This document shows, piece by piece, positions 31,656 through 43,631 of a DNA stretch of 64,000 nt. The position numbers and the translations under genes are program-made. Origin of the DNA: Castor canadensis (taxonomy: Eukaryota > Chordata > Mammalia > Rodentia > Castoridae); NCBI RefSeq assembly GCF_047511655.1, contig NC_133390.1, positions 88,667,583-88,731,582 of the forward strand, written 5' to 3'. The notes beneath the pieces are model-generated. The model was not told the DNA's origin. It worked only from the letters and a program-made list of their open reading frames with translations, and made no database searches. Position 1 is the first letter of the stretch, and each line of letters begins with the position of its first letter.

Positions 31656-31673
31656 AAAAACAGTTGTTCTGTG
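31656..31673 (+). repeat. Target-site duplication, left of U6 fragment
   Basis: aaaaacagttgttctgtg; its last three bases are shared with the U6 start (GTG). Confidence 0.88.
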
Positions 31674-31700
31674 CTTGCTTCGGCAGCACATACATTAAAA
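31671..31700 (+). pseudogene. U6 snRNA 5' fragment, retro-inserted
   Basis: gtgcttgcttcggcagcaca and the following ten bases match the first 30 or so bases of U6 snRNA with few changes. The rest of U6 is absent. The copy lies between direct repeats of aaaaacagttgttctgtg, so it inserted as a truncated RNA. It has no U6 promoter (no proximal element or TATA in place) and cannot make U6. Confidence 0.9.
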
Positions 31701-31714
31701 ACAGTTGTTCTGTG
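31697..31714 (+). repeat. Target-site duplication, right of U6 fragment
   Basis: The same 18 bases as on the left side without a mismatch. The leading A run coincides with the A run inside U6 (ctaaaa), which blurs the junction. Confidence 0.88.
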
Positions 31715-31751
31715 GTTAAATTGCCCAGCCTTAAAGGACTACACATTGTTT

Positions 31752-32068
31752 TCCCACACCTGTTATCCCAGCTACTTAGGAGGCAGAGGCCAGAATAATC
31801 ACAGTTCAAATCCAGCCCAGGCAAAAAGTTAGCAACACTCCATCTCAATAAAAAAAGCTAGACACGTGGTACATACTGTAATGCTAGGTGGTGGGAGATG
31901 TAGGTAGGAAGATCATGATCTGAGGCTGGTCCAGGACAAAAATGCAAGACCCTATCCGAAAAATAACAAAAGCAAAAAGGAGCTGAATGTGTGTGTGGCT
32001 TAAGTGGTAGAGGACTTGCCTGACAAGCATGAGGCCCTGAGTTCAAACCCAGTACTGTCAAAAAAAAA
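31752..32068 (+). mobile_element. SINE with two heads and an ID-like tail
   Basis: Head one (acctgttatcccagctactt), head two (gacacgtggtacatactgta), linker aataacaaaagcaaaaagga, tail with gagttcaaacccagtactgt. Confidence 0.78.
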
Positions 32069-32151
32069 ATATGAAGAAGAAAAAAAGAGAAACTGTATTT
32101 TGAATTTTGATCTTTTCTTTGTTTGGTCTTCCCTTTTTCTTTCTTTCTTTC

Positions 32152-32332
32152 TTTTTTTTTAAATATGGAGATTGAACCCAGGACTTCATATGCTCTACCA
32201 CTTGAGTTATGTATGCCCCCAGCCCTTCTGTTTCATTTTGTTTTTGAGATAGGGCTGGTCTCAAACTCACAATTCTCCAGCTTCCACCTCCTGAGTAGCT
32301 GAGATTACAGGTGTGAGTCACCATGCCCAACT
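32152..32332 (-). mobile_element. ID plus B1 pair
   Basis: ggagattgaacccaggactt (ID) followed by gagatagggctggtctcaaa and caggtgtgagtcaccatgcc (B1). Confidence 0.8.
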
Positions 32333-32529
32333 AAATTCTGATGTTTCCTTGGGCTAGCAATATGTGATATGATATTCTTTCCTGACGCTGGGCAACAGTG
32401 AGCATAGCTCACAGTCACCACAAGGTCATGGAGGTAAACAGTTATACTTTACAGTGTACTGTGTTGACAGACTATTATATTTGGTAAGTTAGGTATATTA
32501 AGTGCATGTTTAATTTACTTTTTGTGTGT

Positions 32530-32612
32530 GTGTATGTGTGGTGCTTGGATACAATCCAAGGCCTCATGCATGATAGGCAAGCCCTCTACTGCTGAGTTAC
32601 ATGCCCAGCCAA
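32530..32612 (-). mobile_element. ID element
   Basis: gcttggatacaatccaaggc and gcatgataggcaagccctct. Confidence 0.8.
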
Positions 32613-33589
32613 TTTACAATATTTGCAACTTATGAGTTCATCATGAGTCAAGAAGCATCTGTATATGATATATAAAGATATATAAATATACATATATAGA
32701 TGTATATGTATATTTATATGTATTTCAGAATCCAAGATTCTTGGAGTGACAATTAAATGAAGATATGATGCAGACTTTACCTTCCTATGTACAATGGCTG
32801 TTTGTAACATAATTTCTTTAATTTCACAGGAATATAGTTATAACTATTATGAGTACTTGGATATGAATCTTTCCTTCAGCATGACTGCCTGTGTACAAGA
32901 CATATACAACATTTTGAAAACTCTGTTGCAGCATTTAAAATCAAATCACAAAAAATATAGAATGCATCATGTAGCAGAGAAATCTAAGTATGAAATTAGG
33001 AACAATTAAACTTGATTGAATGGTTTGGTGTTCATATACATATCTGAAAGACATTTCAAAAATATGCAAGTACTCATAGATAAGTGTCTTGTAAGGGTAA
33101 GCAATATAGGCCACATTTTTGATTGGAAAATTATCAAAATTAGATCATAAATATGAGTCACCCTTGTAAGGAGGGGATAAATTTTTAATTAAAGGGAGAT
33201 TTTTACTTGGCCCCTTGTTTCATTCAGTTGCAGTACAATAAATGTCCCTGCTCTGGGATATTTATAATACCTGTTCAACAAATTAGCTGAACCCATTGGG
33301 CTAAGATTCAAAGACTCAATTCATGATTTTGTTATGGTCACATTTTCTTCATAGGTTTCTTCTTCTGTCATCGTATACCCAAATTACCGTAGGATAAAAA
33401 CTCTCTCAAGTGCTACAGAAACCATCTTCTGTTATAAAAATAAATCCTAATCTATATTTTTGGTTTACTTTAAGTTTTGTGATTCAAGCTTTAGATAATT
33501 ATTGATATAAAATGTGGATGGTATTAGAGATAATAGCTTATATATTGTGGCATTATCACTGAATTCTTGCTTTTATTTTATCGTTATTA
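32613..33589. other. Intergenic, nothing recognised
   Basis: AT-rich with a (TATA/CATA)-type run at 32668-32720. No gene-like frame. Confidence 0.4.
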
Positions 33590-33642
33590 TTATTATTTTT
33601 GGTACTGGGTGCCCTACCACTTGAGTCATGCACCAGCTCCTG
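33590..33642 (-). mobile_element. ID-like tail, internally deleted
   Basis: ttggtactgggtgccctacc joins the two ends of the tail. Confidence 0.65.
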
Positions 33643-33739
33643 AATTCTGTTTTTATTAGTTTTGTCCATTTTTCCATTTTCACCCATGTCTTTGGTTATC
33701 TCAGTCATAAAAAAAGAAAACAAAACAAAACAAAACAAA

Positions 33740-33880
33740 CCAGGTGTAGTAGTACATGTCTGTTATTCCATCATTTTGGAAGCTGAAGTGGGAAGATCAT
33801 TTCAGCTCAGGAGTTTGAGACTAGCCTGGCAACATGGCCGACTGGCCTCATCACACGGACAGACAGACACACACACAAAA
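33740..33880 (+). mobile_element. B1/Alu-like monomer, old type
   Basis: ccaggtgtagtagtacatgt, gctcaggagtttgagactag and cctggcaacatggccgactg keep the Alu-like segment lost from most rodent B1. Confidence 0.75.
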
Positions 33881-34589
33881 AACCAAAAACAAACAAATAA
33901 CAACAACAAAACCAGAAAGCAAATGCAAGCACCTCATTGTAACTTATGTTGCTTGACAAAGCAATTCCCTGTGTTAATTTTTTTCTGTTGCAGTTTGAAT
34001 TAAACTTGAAGGTGCTTAAGCTTTGTTTGAAAACTATAATAACAGAAGCTGAATGTCAGCTTCATGGCATTTTTGTTTTGCTCACTGATATATTCCAAAT
34101 ATAGTGCTGGAACATGCTGTAGAAATTCAATAAACATTTACTGACTATCACACCTTTTAGTTGTAGTGAATATAAACAGTGAAAAAAATGTTTAAATTTA
34201 AAAATTGAATCTCTCCCACAGTCCTTTTCCCAAAGCAACTAGCTACTGCACTCTTAAGTAGGGTCTACCCTTGCAGAATTTCTCTATGCATACCTACCTT
34301 TCTCTAGTTTTTAGACAGGGAATACAACTTTTGTATATTATCATTATATTGCCATTTGTATTTTTTATTCTTTTAAGATATTTTTCATTTTAGGAAAAAA
34401 ATGTTAACTATAACAAACTTCTGGACTTATGTGGCACCAACTAAATTTCATTTATACTTTCAGTCAATTATATTTGTATTTTAGGATGATTTGGTAGGTT
34501 GGGTCACAGTAAAAAATTTCTAGGGGAATTCTGGGTTTTTTTGTTTGTTTTGTTTTGTTTGGTGATACTGAGGTGAATTCTATTTTATC

Positions 34590-34700
34590 ATTAAAACGCT
34601 GTGTGAGTTAAGTAAGTTATTTAACATCTTCATGCCTTGGATTTCTTATCTATAAAATGAAAACTTTCAAGATATTGGTGGTAAATATTTGGCACACCTG
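34590..34700 (+). mobile_element. MIR fragment
   Basis: gtgtgagttaagtaagttat, ttaacatcttcatgccttgg, atttcttatctataaaatga. Confidence 0.65.
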
Positions 34701-35099
34701 GGTCGTAGAAAATGAATGGAACGTCTACCTCAGGATCCTGACCCATGTTACCACTGAGCAGGAATCAAATAAATTGCCTATGCTACATTAACAGTTAATG
34801 ACAGTCATTTATTGTTATTATTTACCTGTGTGATAATGGTATCATTTTAAATATACAGTTCAATATTTTAAACAATATTGGAATACTACTTCATGACAAT
34901 CAGTATATGAGAAAGCACTTATGAGTCACTAATGGTATAATATGTGACAGTTACCTAGATTATTTAGAATGAATCAGAATAAGAGTGAAAAATCCCTTCT
35001 GGATTTACTAATGCATTTTAAAAATTCTTCCTGACTTTCTAAGTGAATTTGCAAATATACATCCAAACTTGATTCTAAGTCATTACATGTAATTAATTA

Positions 35100-35180
35100 A
35101 TTAATGTTTTTTGGGTGATGGGAATTAAACTGAAGGCCTCAGAGCATTCACTGTACCACTGAACTACAACCTCAGCCCAT
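35100..35180 (-). mobile_element. ID element
   Basis: gggaattaaactgaaggcct; cattacat lies on both sides. Confidence 0.82.
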
Positions 35181-35188
35181 CATTACAT

Positions 35189-35275
35189 TTTTTTTTTTCT
35201 GTAGTGGGGTTTGAACTCAGAGCCTTATGCTTGCTAGGCAGGCACTCTATGACTTGAGCCACTCCACCAGCCCCA
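35189..35275 (-). mobile_element. ID-like SINE tail
   Basis: gtggggtttgaactcagagc and gagccactccaccagcccca. Confidence 0.87.
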
Positions 35276-35325
35276 TTCTTACATTTTACAAAAATCTCCA
35301 GAGTATAAAGACATTGCTGTGTAAG

Positions 35326-35414
35326 ATTTTGTGTGTGTGTGTGTTACTGGGGATTGAATTTAGGGCTTCTTAAATGCTAGGCAAGCACTCCATCACTTGA
35401 GCCACACCCCCAGA
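35326..35414 (-). mobile_element. ID element with (GT)n
   Basis: actggggattgaatttaggg and aaatgctaggcaagcactcc. Confidence 0.85.
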
Positions 35415-37279
35415 TGAAGAGGTTTTGAGGTTGTTCCGAATGTTAGTATGAAAACCCTGAGAGTACAATTTAAAATTATTTTGCCCAAAGATTCAACTGA
35501 GAGACTTTAGCCAGGTTTACAGCATTCAAAGAAAGCTATTTACGATGAACCCGGAAGTTTTCTTCCTTTAGTATAGTTACATTAAATTCAAGCCGGTAGG
35601 AAATTTTGTTTAAGGAAAGCTCCTTAGTCACAAGCACAGAATGTTATCTGTTGCTGCACTTGAGTGCTAGTTACCTGGCATTTGTGCTAGCTGGCAAGGA
35701 GTAACAGTGTTCATTCCTTTATGGGATTTTACATTGCCAAATCTCAGAAGCCTTTTACAACTAGCTGCCTAGGAAGACCCAGGACACAACAGTAAACACT
35801 TGGAAACACTACTGCAAACAATACTGGAATTAAAATTTAAGAGCATGCTTTATAGTCACAGAGGTAGCTTTTTGGACTGCACAGATTTTTTTTAAATTAT
35901 GCTTTTTTGCCTAAAGGGTTTTATGAAGTTTGGAAAACTAATTACTGAATTTTAATATGTGAAATCCACACCTGAAAAGAGCAGATCATGACCTCACAGA
36001 AGTCTAAAAATATTCTCTGTTGCCTTCGGACCTTGATTCTGTTACAGTATTCTTCTTAGGTTGCCAAATTAAGAATTACTGCTAACGCAGACTTTAATAT
36101 GTGAGGAAGATTTGGTGTCGTTGTTCCGTTTGTTCACCGGTGAACCACAGGAATACTTACTACCTTATGTAAAACTTATCATATTTCTGCTTCCTTTCTG
36201 CTGAATGAGAAAACCTATTTATAGAGTACATAACCTGCAAGGCATGGTAAAGTTTTCTTTCAGGCAATAAAAATGTAATGTAAGTCTTTCCATGTAACGA
36301 AAAACAAAAGGCTTGACAAATGTAATTTTTTAAGTACTTAAACGAGAAATACTTAGGAAAACAGATCTCGTAGTCTTTTAATAGGTTGTGGAAATTAACA
36401 ACACCTCTTAATGGTTGTTGATACCTGATAATTATTGCACAGATATGCTTTGATGGGTACAAAAGTACCAAGAATTCAAAGGTGTATTCTAACATTGAAT
36501 AAATGGTTACTGATATCCACAAATGTAAGAAGGAAGACAGGAAGGGTAGAAGGATAGAGAAAGGGAAGGCATGAAGGAAAGAAGGACGAGTGTGAGAGAG
36601 AGGAAGGAGAAAAGGAAAGAAAGCAGGATAGAAGAAAGGAAGGAATAGTAACCTGCAGGTGAAGTCAGCTAGCATTCCCAATTAGACTGGTCATTTCATG
36701 AATTTGTCTGTCACAGTTCCATTTTGAGACCTGAAATATTCTTAAGGGCATTTTTAAGGTGATATCTATGCATGCAGTGCTATATTTACTCAAATGGGAT
36801 ATAATTAGCAATCTGTTAGGCAATTCTCCATATGTAATTAAAGCAAGAATTTTAAGCAAGCATATATAGTTGTAGTTAGGAGAATATTTTGTTGCTATAG
36901 GTATATACACTCAATTTATTTTTTTAAGATACTGTAGAAAGATACGAATAAAGGAATGTTTGTCATTCATTCCAGTATTTTTTAAGAATTAAAAACTAGG
37001 AGGAACATAAATGTTCATTAACAGATATGGCTGAACAAATTATATGTACCCCACTATTAAATTTTATGCAGTTGCTAAAATGAGCTTGGTATACTAATTT
37101 GGAAATTTGTCAAAACAGATACAATCCACAGAATGATATGTTAATAATGATTGATTTATGTAAAATTTTAAAGTTTCTTATGCATGTGTGTACAAATAAT
37201 TATAAAAAGGAAAGGAACTTTGAGATTGTAGAGTCTTTTGTAATAGAATATGTTCCTGAGTTATTTATGAATTTTTATT
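35415..37279. other. Intergenic, mostly unique
   Basis: Apart from the GGAA tract no repeat was recognised. The minus-strand frame at 36160-36681 depends on that tract and is not a gene. Confidence 0.4.
36521..36655 (+). repeat. GGAA-rich purine tract
   Basis: Imperfect ggaa/gaag repeats, for example agaaggaagacaggaagggt and agaagaaaggaaggaatagt. Confidence 0.8.
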
Positions 37280-37362
37280 TTTATTTTTTGTGGTACTGAG
37301 GATTGAACTCAGGCTTCAGGGCCTTGTACCTGCCAGGCAAGCACTTTACTACTTGAGCCCAT
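37280..37362 (-). mobile_element. ID element
   Basis: gaggattgaactcaggcttc with a small duplication, ctcaggcttcagggccttgt. Confidence 0.83.
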
Positions 37363-37879
37363 ATTTGCAAAATTTAAAAATCTGAAAGTAGCAATTATAT
37401 TTGGGTTCAAATTGGTTCATTGTTTAGTTTAACATGCAGACGTATATAAAATTGTTGCTCTTTATTCTAGTTCTTTTGGTTTGTTGTCAATTTTTAAGGC
37501 AGATATAGTTCCTGCCTAAATCTGTTGGGGATCCCAACTGATTTCCAAAATCTAGTGAGAATGAAATCTGCCAAACTCAGAAAAAACTCATTTAGGTAGG
37601 GTTAAGGAGAAAAGTCTGGGAACTTTACCTTTTGTTGGGTTGGGATAAGACACTCAATATCTTTAAAAATAATTCCTTATTATAATTTTTATTCATTATC
37701 ATAATTTAGGAGTTTTCTCAATATTCTTCTTATTTAAGAGGATTTTCTCTAAGGCCCTGAAGGCACTAAGCTTCAGCTTCCAAACCATGACCCCTGAACT
37801 TTCCTAAAGGGAAAGCAAACAATTAACAACTCCCCTCCCAAAAAATAAGCAGGACAATAGGGAGAAGAAAATAGAATTT

Positions 37880-38165
37880 AACTATCAGTGGGAGTGTCTC
37901 TAACTGCAAATAACCTAAAACTATGACTCGATGGACTTAAGCAATAAGGAAAATGTGGAATTTCACACAGTGAGGAGCTTTTCCAAGAAGACTGCCTGGG
38001 AAGGTGAAGGGTCTCTTGTTGGTAGCAGTAGTACAGGGTGGATCTGGAGCTGTAAGAGTAGAATGCATGGCCCATGTCATGAGAGTTGCAGTTGGAAGGG
38101 TCTAGCAGGATGGTTTCCAAAGAATCCATGAAGCCATATTTAAGAATGACTCAGCTTTAAACATC
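37880..38165. repeat. Possible old hAT-type DNA element
   Basis: gtctctaactgcaaataacc with ggacttaagcaataaggaaa resembles the left part of some Charlie-type elements. No inverted ends confirmed. Confidence 0.3.
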
Positions 38166-38705
38166 TGCCAGACAGTGTGCAAAGCCATCTTAAAAATAGT
38201 ACCAGCCGAGGAAGAACTTTCTGCTTCCCTTTCCTCTCCTGCCCCTAGTCCTTCAATGAAGAAGGATCAGTGATAGCAGCTGAGAATGTGAGGAGGAGAA
38301 CAAATAAGAAGCTGCCCATGAAGCCTTTTGCAGAGCAGGTGGCCTGCCTGTATTTACGCTAACTGGGCAAAGCAGTGAGGGGGGAAACCCTACTTTGATG
38401 AAAATTGAAGTGTCTATTAACATAATGGCCTGGCCTTTGCGATATCACCTTCTAGACTGTGTAGTGTAATTTAAAGTGGTGATTCAATTTTTTATTACCT
38501 AAGCGTGAAGTGGAAAGTTAAAGAACAGCCTGGGTTATCTTCCAAAGGCCCGGGAAGAAGTTTCTGTATTGAATGGATTTTTTCCAGGGAGAGTGAGAAA
38601 TAAGGATCTCTCAGCTCCACTGTTTAGGTACCATTTTTTCTGGGTCTTTAACTGTCCCTCCCTATTTACCTTCATGTATAAGCACTTACACATGTTCAGA
38701 GTCAC

Positions 38706-38904
38706 TTTTTTTTTTTTTTTTTGTGGTACTGTGGTTTAAATTCAGGGCCTACACCTGGAGCCACCAGCCCATTTTTTTGTGAAGGGTTTTTTTGAGATAG
38801 GGTTTCATGGAACTGTTTGCCCAGGCTGGCTTCGAACCATGATCCTCCTGATCTCTGCCTCCTGAGTAGCTAGGGTTACAGGCGTGAGCCACCAGCGCCA
38901 GGCT
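38706..38904 (-). mobile_element. B1-dID SINE, low divergence
   Basis: gtggtactgtggtttaaatt and gtgagccaccagcgccaggc. Confidence 0.9.
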
Positions 38905-39075
38905 CCGTATTACTTTTAAGATCAGCTTAATAATGTTGTCTTCTAGACTGTGAGCACAGGATGTCTCTCCATTTATTTAGATTTTTTTAAATGACTTTCA
39001 ATAATGTTCTATAATTTTCAGCATAAGAATTTTGAAGTTTTTGTTGTTAAATCTATTCCTCAGTATTTTTTAAAA

Positions 39076-39138
39076 AAATTTTTTGGTAGGCCTGGGGAAC
39101 TCAGTGTTTCACACTTGCAAAGCAGTGCTCTAACATCT
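39076..39138 (-). mobile_element. ID-like tail fragment
   Basis: tttcacacttgcaaagcagt. Confidence 0.55.
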
Positions 39139-39330
39139 TTTTGATGTTATTGTAAATTAAATGATTTTTATTAATTTTGTTTCAGGCTGTTCATTGCTGT
39201 ACATAGATATACAACTGAGTTTTGTATATGGAAGGCCCCCAACTTAGAATGCTTTGACTTACAGTTTTTCAACTTTATAATGGTTCAAAAACCATAAACA
39301 TTCCGTATAACCTGTACTTTGAATTTTGGC

Positions 39331-39416
39331 TTTTTTTTTTTGGGCAGTACTGGGGTTTGAACTCAGAGCCTCATGCTTGCTAGGCAGGCGCTTTACCACT
39401 CGAATCAGTCCATCAG
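39331..39416 (-). mobile_element. ID-like SINE tail
   Basis: agtactggggtttgaactca and ctaggcaggcgctttaccac. Confidence 0.88.
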
Positions 39417-39979
39417 TGAATTTTGACTTTTGATCTTTTCCCAGGATAATGATATAGTATGTTGAGATCTATGGAGTAGTTTTTTGTGATCCTTTTTTTT
39501 TTTTTTTCCAGTACAATATTGACTTACCATGCTGTGTTGCAGCAGGAAACTCCAGTTCCCGGCTAGCTTTGTGATCAGGAGGGTAAACAACAAATGCTCC
39601 ATAGCATTCTGTGTTGCTCAGCTATGTTATTTGCTAAGTCAAGTGTATTAAATGCATTTTTATCTTAGCATATTTTCAGCTTACAATGAGTTTATCCAGA
39701 CATATGCCCATCCTAAGCTAAGGAGGAGCATCTATAACGATCTCGTATCTTGCAATTTTGTTGAATTTACTTATTGGTACTTAAAGTGTTTTAGTGGATT
39801 CCTTAGGATTTTTCTGCATAGAAGATTTACATCATCTTCAAATAGAGATAGTCTTGCTTCTTCCTTTTCAATCTGGATAGGGTTTTTTTTTCCCTCCCCT
39901 TTTTCTTCTCTAACTGCCCTGACCAGAGCCTTCAGTACAACGTTTAAAAAAAAAAAAAGAAGGGATAAGGACATATTGG

Positions 39980-40066
39980 GTTTTTTTCATGGTACTGGGG
40001 TTTGAACGCAGGGCCTGAGGCTTGCTAGGCAGGCGCTTTACCACTCAAACCACTCTGCCAGCCCTC
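39980..40066 (-). mobile_element. ID-like SINE tail
   Basis: ggtactggggtttgaacgca and accactctgccagccctcat. Confidence 0.88.
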
Positions 40067-40433
40067 ATATTGTCATTCTTGATCAAAAGGAAAAGCATCC
40101 CGTCTTTCACCATTAAGTTAGTGTTAGCTGTGGGTGTTTTGTAGATTCCCTTTATCTGGTTGAAGAAGTTCCCTTCTGAGCCTAGTTTGTTAAGTGGCTT
40201 TATCATGAAAGGGCATTGATTTTGTCAAGTGCTTTTTCTGAATCTCTTTAAATAATTGTCTGGGTTTTATCCTTTATTCTGCTTATGTATATTTTAAATT
40301 TAATAGATAATACAAATTACTTTTCCAAAGCTATAATAATTTATATTCCCAATAGGAATGATAAAACATCTCATTTACTTATTGTCTGCAATGGTTATTA
40401 TTAAGTTCCTCTTAATAATAACTTTTCTTTTTC

Positions 40434-40520
40434 TTTTTTTGGTGATATTGGGGTTTGAACTCAGGGACTTGCACTTGCTAGGCAGGCACTCTACCACTTG
40501 AACCACATCTCCAGCCACAC
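40434..40520 (-). mobile_element. ID-like SINE tail
   Basis: gatattggggtttgaactca and ctctaccacttgaaccacat. Confidence 0.87.
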
Positions 40521-40703
40521 TGTTCTACTTGTCAGGTTCTTGATAATTAGTGAAGTTGAAGGTAGTTTGTTCCGTATTAGTTATGAATAATATAGTTATT
40601 TTCTGTAAGTCCGTAAAAATATATTCCTGGAGAATACAAGAAGTCATTCACTTTGACTCAATCATTACATTAAAATTATTTTTTACTTAAGATTTTAGGT
40701 AAA

Positions 40704-40926
40704 CAAGCCAGGTGCCAGTTGCTCACACCAACAATCCTACCTACCTGGGAGGCTGAGATCAGGAGGATCTCAGTTTGAGGCCAGCCTGGGTAAATAGTTC
40801 TTGAGACCTCATTTCCAAAATAACCATAGCAAAAATGGACTGGAGGTATGAATCAAGCAGTAGAGTGTCTGCTTTGCAAACATGAAGCTCTGAGTTCAAA
40901 CCTCAGTTTCCCCCCACCAAAAAAAA
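40704..40926 (+). mobile_element. B1-dID SINE
   Basis: agccaggtgccagttgctca; linker ccaaaataaccatagcaaaa. Perfect 15-bp duplication aagattttaggtaaa at 40689-40703 and 40927-40941. Confidence 0.93.
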
Positions 40927-41219
40927 AAGATTTTAGGTAAATGTATATAAAACTCAATAACTTCTTGTTTTTAGGTTTTAAAAGTCAAGGATTTTCCATC
41001 ACACCTTTGACACATTTAAAATTATATCCTCAAGAGTCTACCATGCTTTTTTGGCTAAAGAACTGATCATATGGGATCTAAAAATTTCTGGGTATTAAAA
41101 ACTGTCACTGTGACTCTGCCCTATAATTCTCCATGTTTGCTTTTGGTTTCTTTCAACCATGCACTAATCTGCATTTGGCTAATGGGTAAAATTGCCATTT
41201 CCCACAGGAATGTTTTGGT

Positions 41220-41830
41220 AGTTTGACTCTTCATGGAATTTTAGTATTTCAGCAAAATTGTTGAGTTTAATGGCATAATATTAAAAATAATATTTTCTCA
41301 TTATTCTTTTAAATCTGTAGAATTTTAAGTTCACTTATCCCATTCCTCATCCTGGCCATTTGTGTCTTGTCTCATTTTTTCTGCTCAGCCTGATTATAGG
41401 CTTATCAATTTTATTTAGGTCTTCATACAATCAGCTTTTTTTCCCCTTTATTTTTTTTTTCTTTAGTGTTGTGTTGGTGGGGGTACGTTGTAGCATTTAC
41501 AAATGTTCTTATAATATATCAAGTATATCATACTTGGATTCACCCCCTCCACCACTCTCTTTTATTCCCCTCCCCTGATTCCTGAAATAGTTTCAACAGG
41601 TATCATTTTTGGATTTACATACAGGTACAATCAGCTTTTGTTTTTATTTCTAGGTGTAGACTTTTAGTTCAAACCCCAGAACTGAAAAAAAGGTGCAATG
41701 TTATAAATTCCCCTCTAAATGTTGCTTATGGAGAATTCCACAAATTTTGGCATATTAGTATTTATATTATTTCAGTTCTAAGACTTTCTAGTTCCCCTAT
41801 TGATTTCTTTGATGTTACTTTGAGGAAGTT
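41220..41830 (-). mobile_element. Ancient L1 (L1M-type), ORF2 segment left of a younger L1
   Basis: Read on the minus strand this matches the ORF2 region between endonuclease and reverse transcriptase of old mammalian L1. The plus strand shows hallmarks such as gtgtcttgtctcattttttc, aggcttatcaattttattta, and ttccacaaattttggcatat. It is interrupted at 41440-41626 by a later L1 end, and continues at 45041. Confidence 0.7.
41440..41626 (-). mobile_element. L1 3' end inserted in the ancient L1
   Basis: A T-rich start, then gtgttggtgggggtacgttg and the pyrimidine-rich block ttttattcccctcccctg, as in other rodent L1 3' ends in this window (58150, 29322). It is bounded by the perfect 13-bp duplication acaatcagctttt at 41427-41439 and 41627-41639. 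Confidence 0.8.
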
Positions 41831-43631
41831 CTTTTTTTTAAAGATGTAATAGAAGATGAGTTTATTTTATTTTAGTCTTTTTAATTTGATTATTTTTACA
41901 TTTACTCACATGTGTATACATTGTTTGAACCACCTTCTCACTCCCCTCACCCCATTTCCGGGCAGAACTTGTCCACCTTCTTGTTCTCCAATTTTGTTGA
42001 AGAGAAAACGTAAGAGATAATGAGAAAGACATAGCATTTTTGCTAGTTTGAGATAAAAATAGCTATACAGAGAGATTACTAGCGTTGCTTTCATGTTGCA
42101 ACCCACATTGGTTCATCTCTTCCAGACCTCTTCACTACTTCGCAATCACCTTCCCATGGTGGCCTCTGCCAATTTAAGATTACTTTATTTACTCCTCTCC
42201 AGTGACCACATCAACCACTTTCAAGGTTTAGGTTTCCTTCCCTTTTCCTAGTGCTCCAGTATGTGTTGTCCCCTTAGTGTGTGAACCCTGTCCAATAATA
42301 TTACTGCATTTGTTTTGGGTCTATAATCCATATATGAAGGAGAACATGCAATTTTTGGCCTTCTGAGCCTGGCTAACTTCACTTAAGATAATGTTCTCCA
42401 GTTCCATCCACTTACTTGCAAATGACAAAACTTCATTCTTCTTTGTGGCTGAATAACATTCCACTGTGTATAAATACCACATTTTCTTGATCCACTCATT
42501 GGTAGAGGGGCATCTTGGCTGTTTCCATAACTTGGTTATCATGAATAGTGCTGCAATAAACATGGGTGTGCAGGTGCTTTTGGAATAACCTGAGTTGTAT
42601 TCCTTCGAGTATATCCCTAGGAGTGGTATTGCTGGATCATATGGCAGATCTAGGTTTAGTTTTTTTAAGAAGCCTGCATATTGTTTTCCAAAGTGGTTGT
42701 ACTAGTTTACATTCCCACCAGCAGTGTATGTGGGTTCCTTCCCACTCTCCCCAACCTCCCACATCCTCACCAACATTTGTTGTTGGTGGTGTTCTTGATG
42801 CTAGCTATTCTAATAGGGGTGAGGTGGAATCTTAGTGTGGTTTTGATTTGCATTTCCTTTATGGCCAGGGATGGTGAGCATTTTTCATGGTTTTTTTTTT
42901 TTTTTGCCATTTGGACTTCTTCCTTTGAAAAAGTTTTGTTTAGTTCAGCTGCCCACTTTTTCATTGGTTCATTGATTTTTAGGAAGTTTAGCTTTTTTTC
43001 TTCCCTGTATATTCTGGTTATCAGTCTCTCATCTAATGGATAGCTAGCAAAGATTTTCTCCCACTCTGTGGGTGGTCTGTTCAATTTAGAGACCATTTTT
43101 TTTTGTTGTGCAGAAGCTTTTTAATTTCATGCAGTCCCATTTGTCCATCCTTTCTCTTAGTTGCTGGACTGCTGGAGTTCTACTGAGGGAGTCCTTGCCT
43201 ATACCTATTGCTTCCAGAGTATTCCCTACTCTTTCCTGTACTAACTGCAGGTTTTGGGTCTGATATTAAGGTCCTTAATCAACTTTGAGTTGATACTAGT
43301 ACAAGGTGATAGGCATGGATCTAGTTTCAGTTTTCTGCAGGCAGATAACCACTTTTCCCCAGCAACATTTGTTGAAGAGGCTCTCTTTTCTCCATTGTGT
43401 TTTTGGTTCCTTTGTCAAAAATAAGGTGGGTGTAGGTGCATGGATTCATATCTAGGTCCTCTAATCTGTTCCACTGGTCTTCATATATGTTTTTGTGCCA
43501 GTATCATGCTGTTTTTATTGCTATGGCTCTGTAGTATAGTTTGAAGTTGGGTATTGTGATACCTCCAGCATTGCTCTTTTTGCTGAATATTGCCTTGGCT
43601 ATTCACAGTCTTTTGTATTTCCAAATGAATT

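Noticed and set aside
31671..31700. Working U6 gene
   Set aside because: Only 30 bases remain and no U6-type promoter precedes them.
36160..36681. 173-codon minus-strand frame
   Set aside because: Its N-terminal half is made by the GGAA tract (F, L, P, S only) and the rest has no likeness to a known protein.
42681..43043. 120-codon plus-strand frame
   Set aside because: Antisense reading of L1 ORF2.
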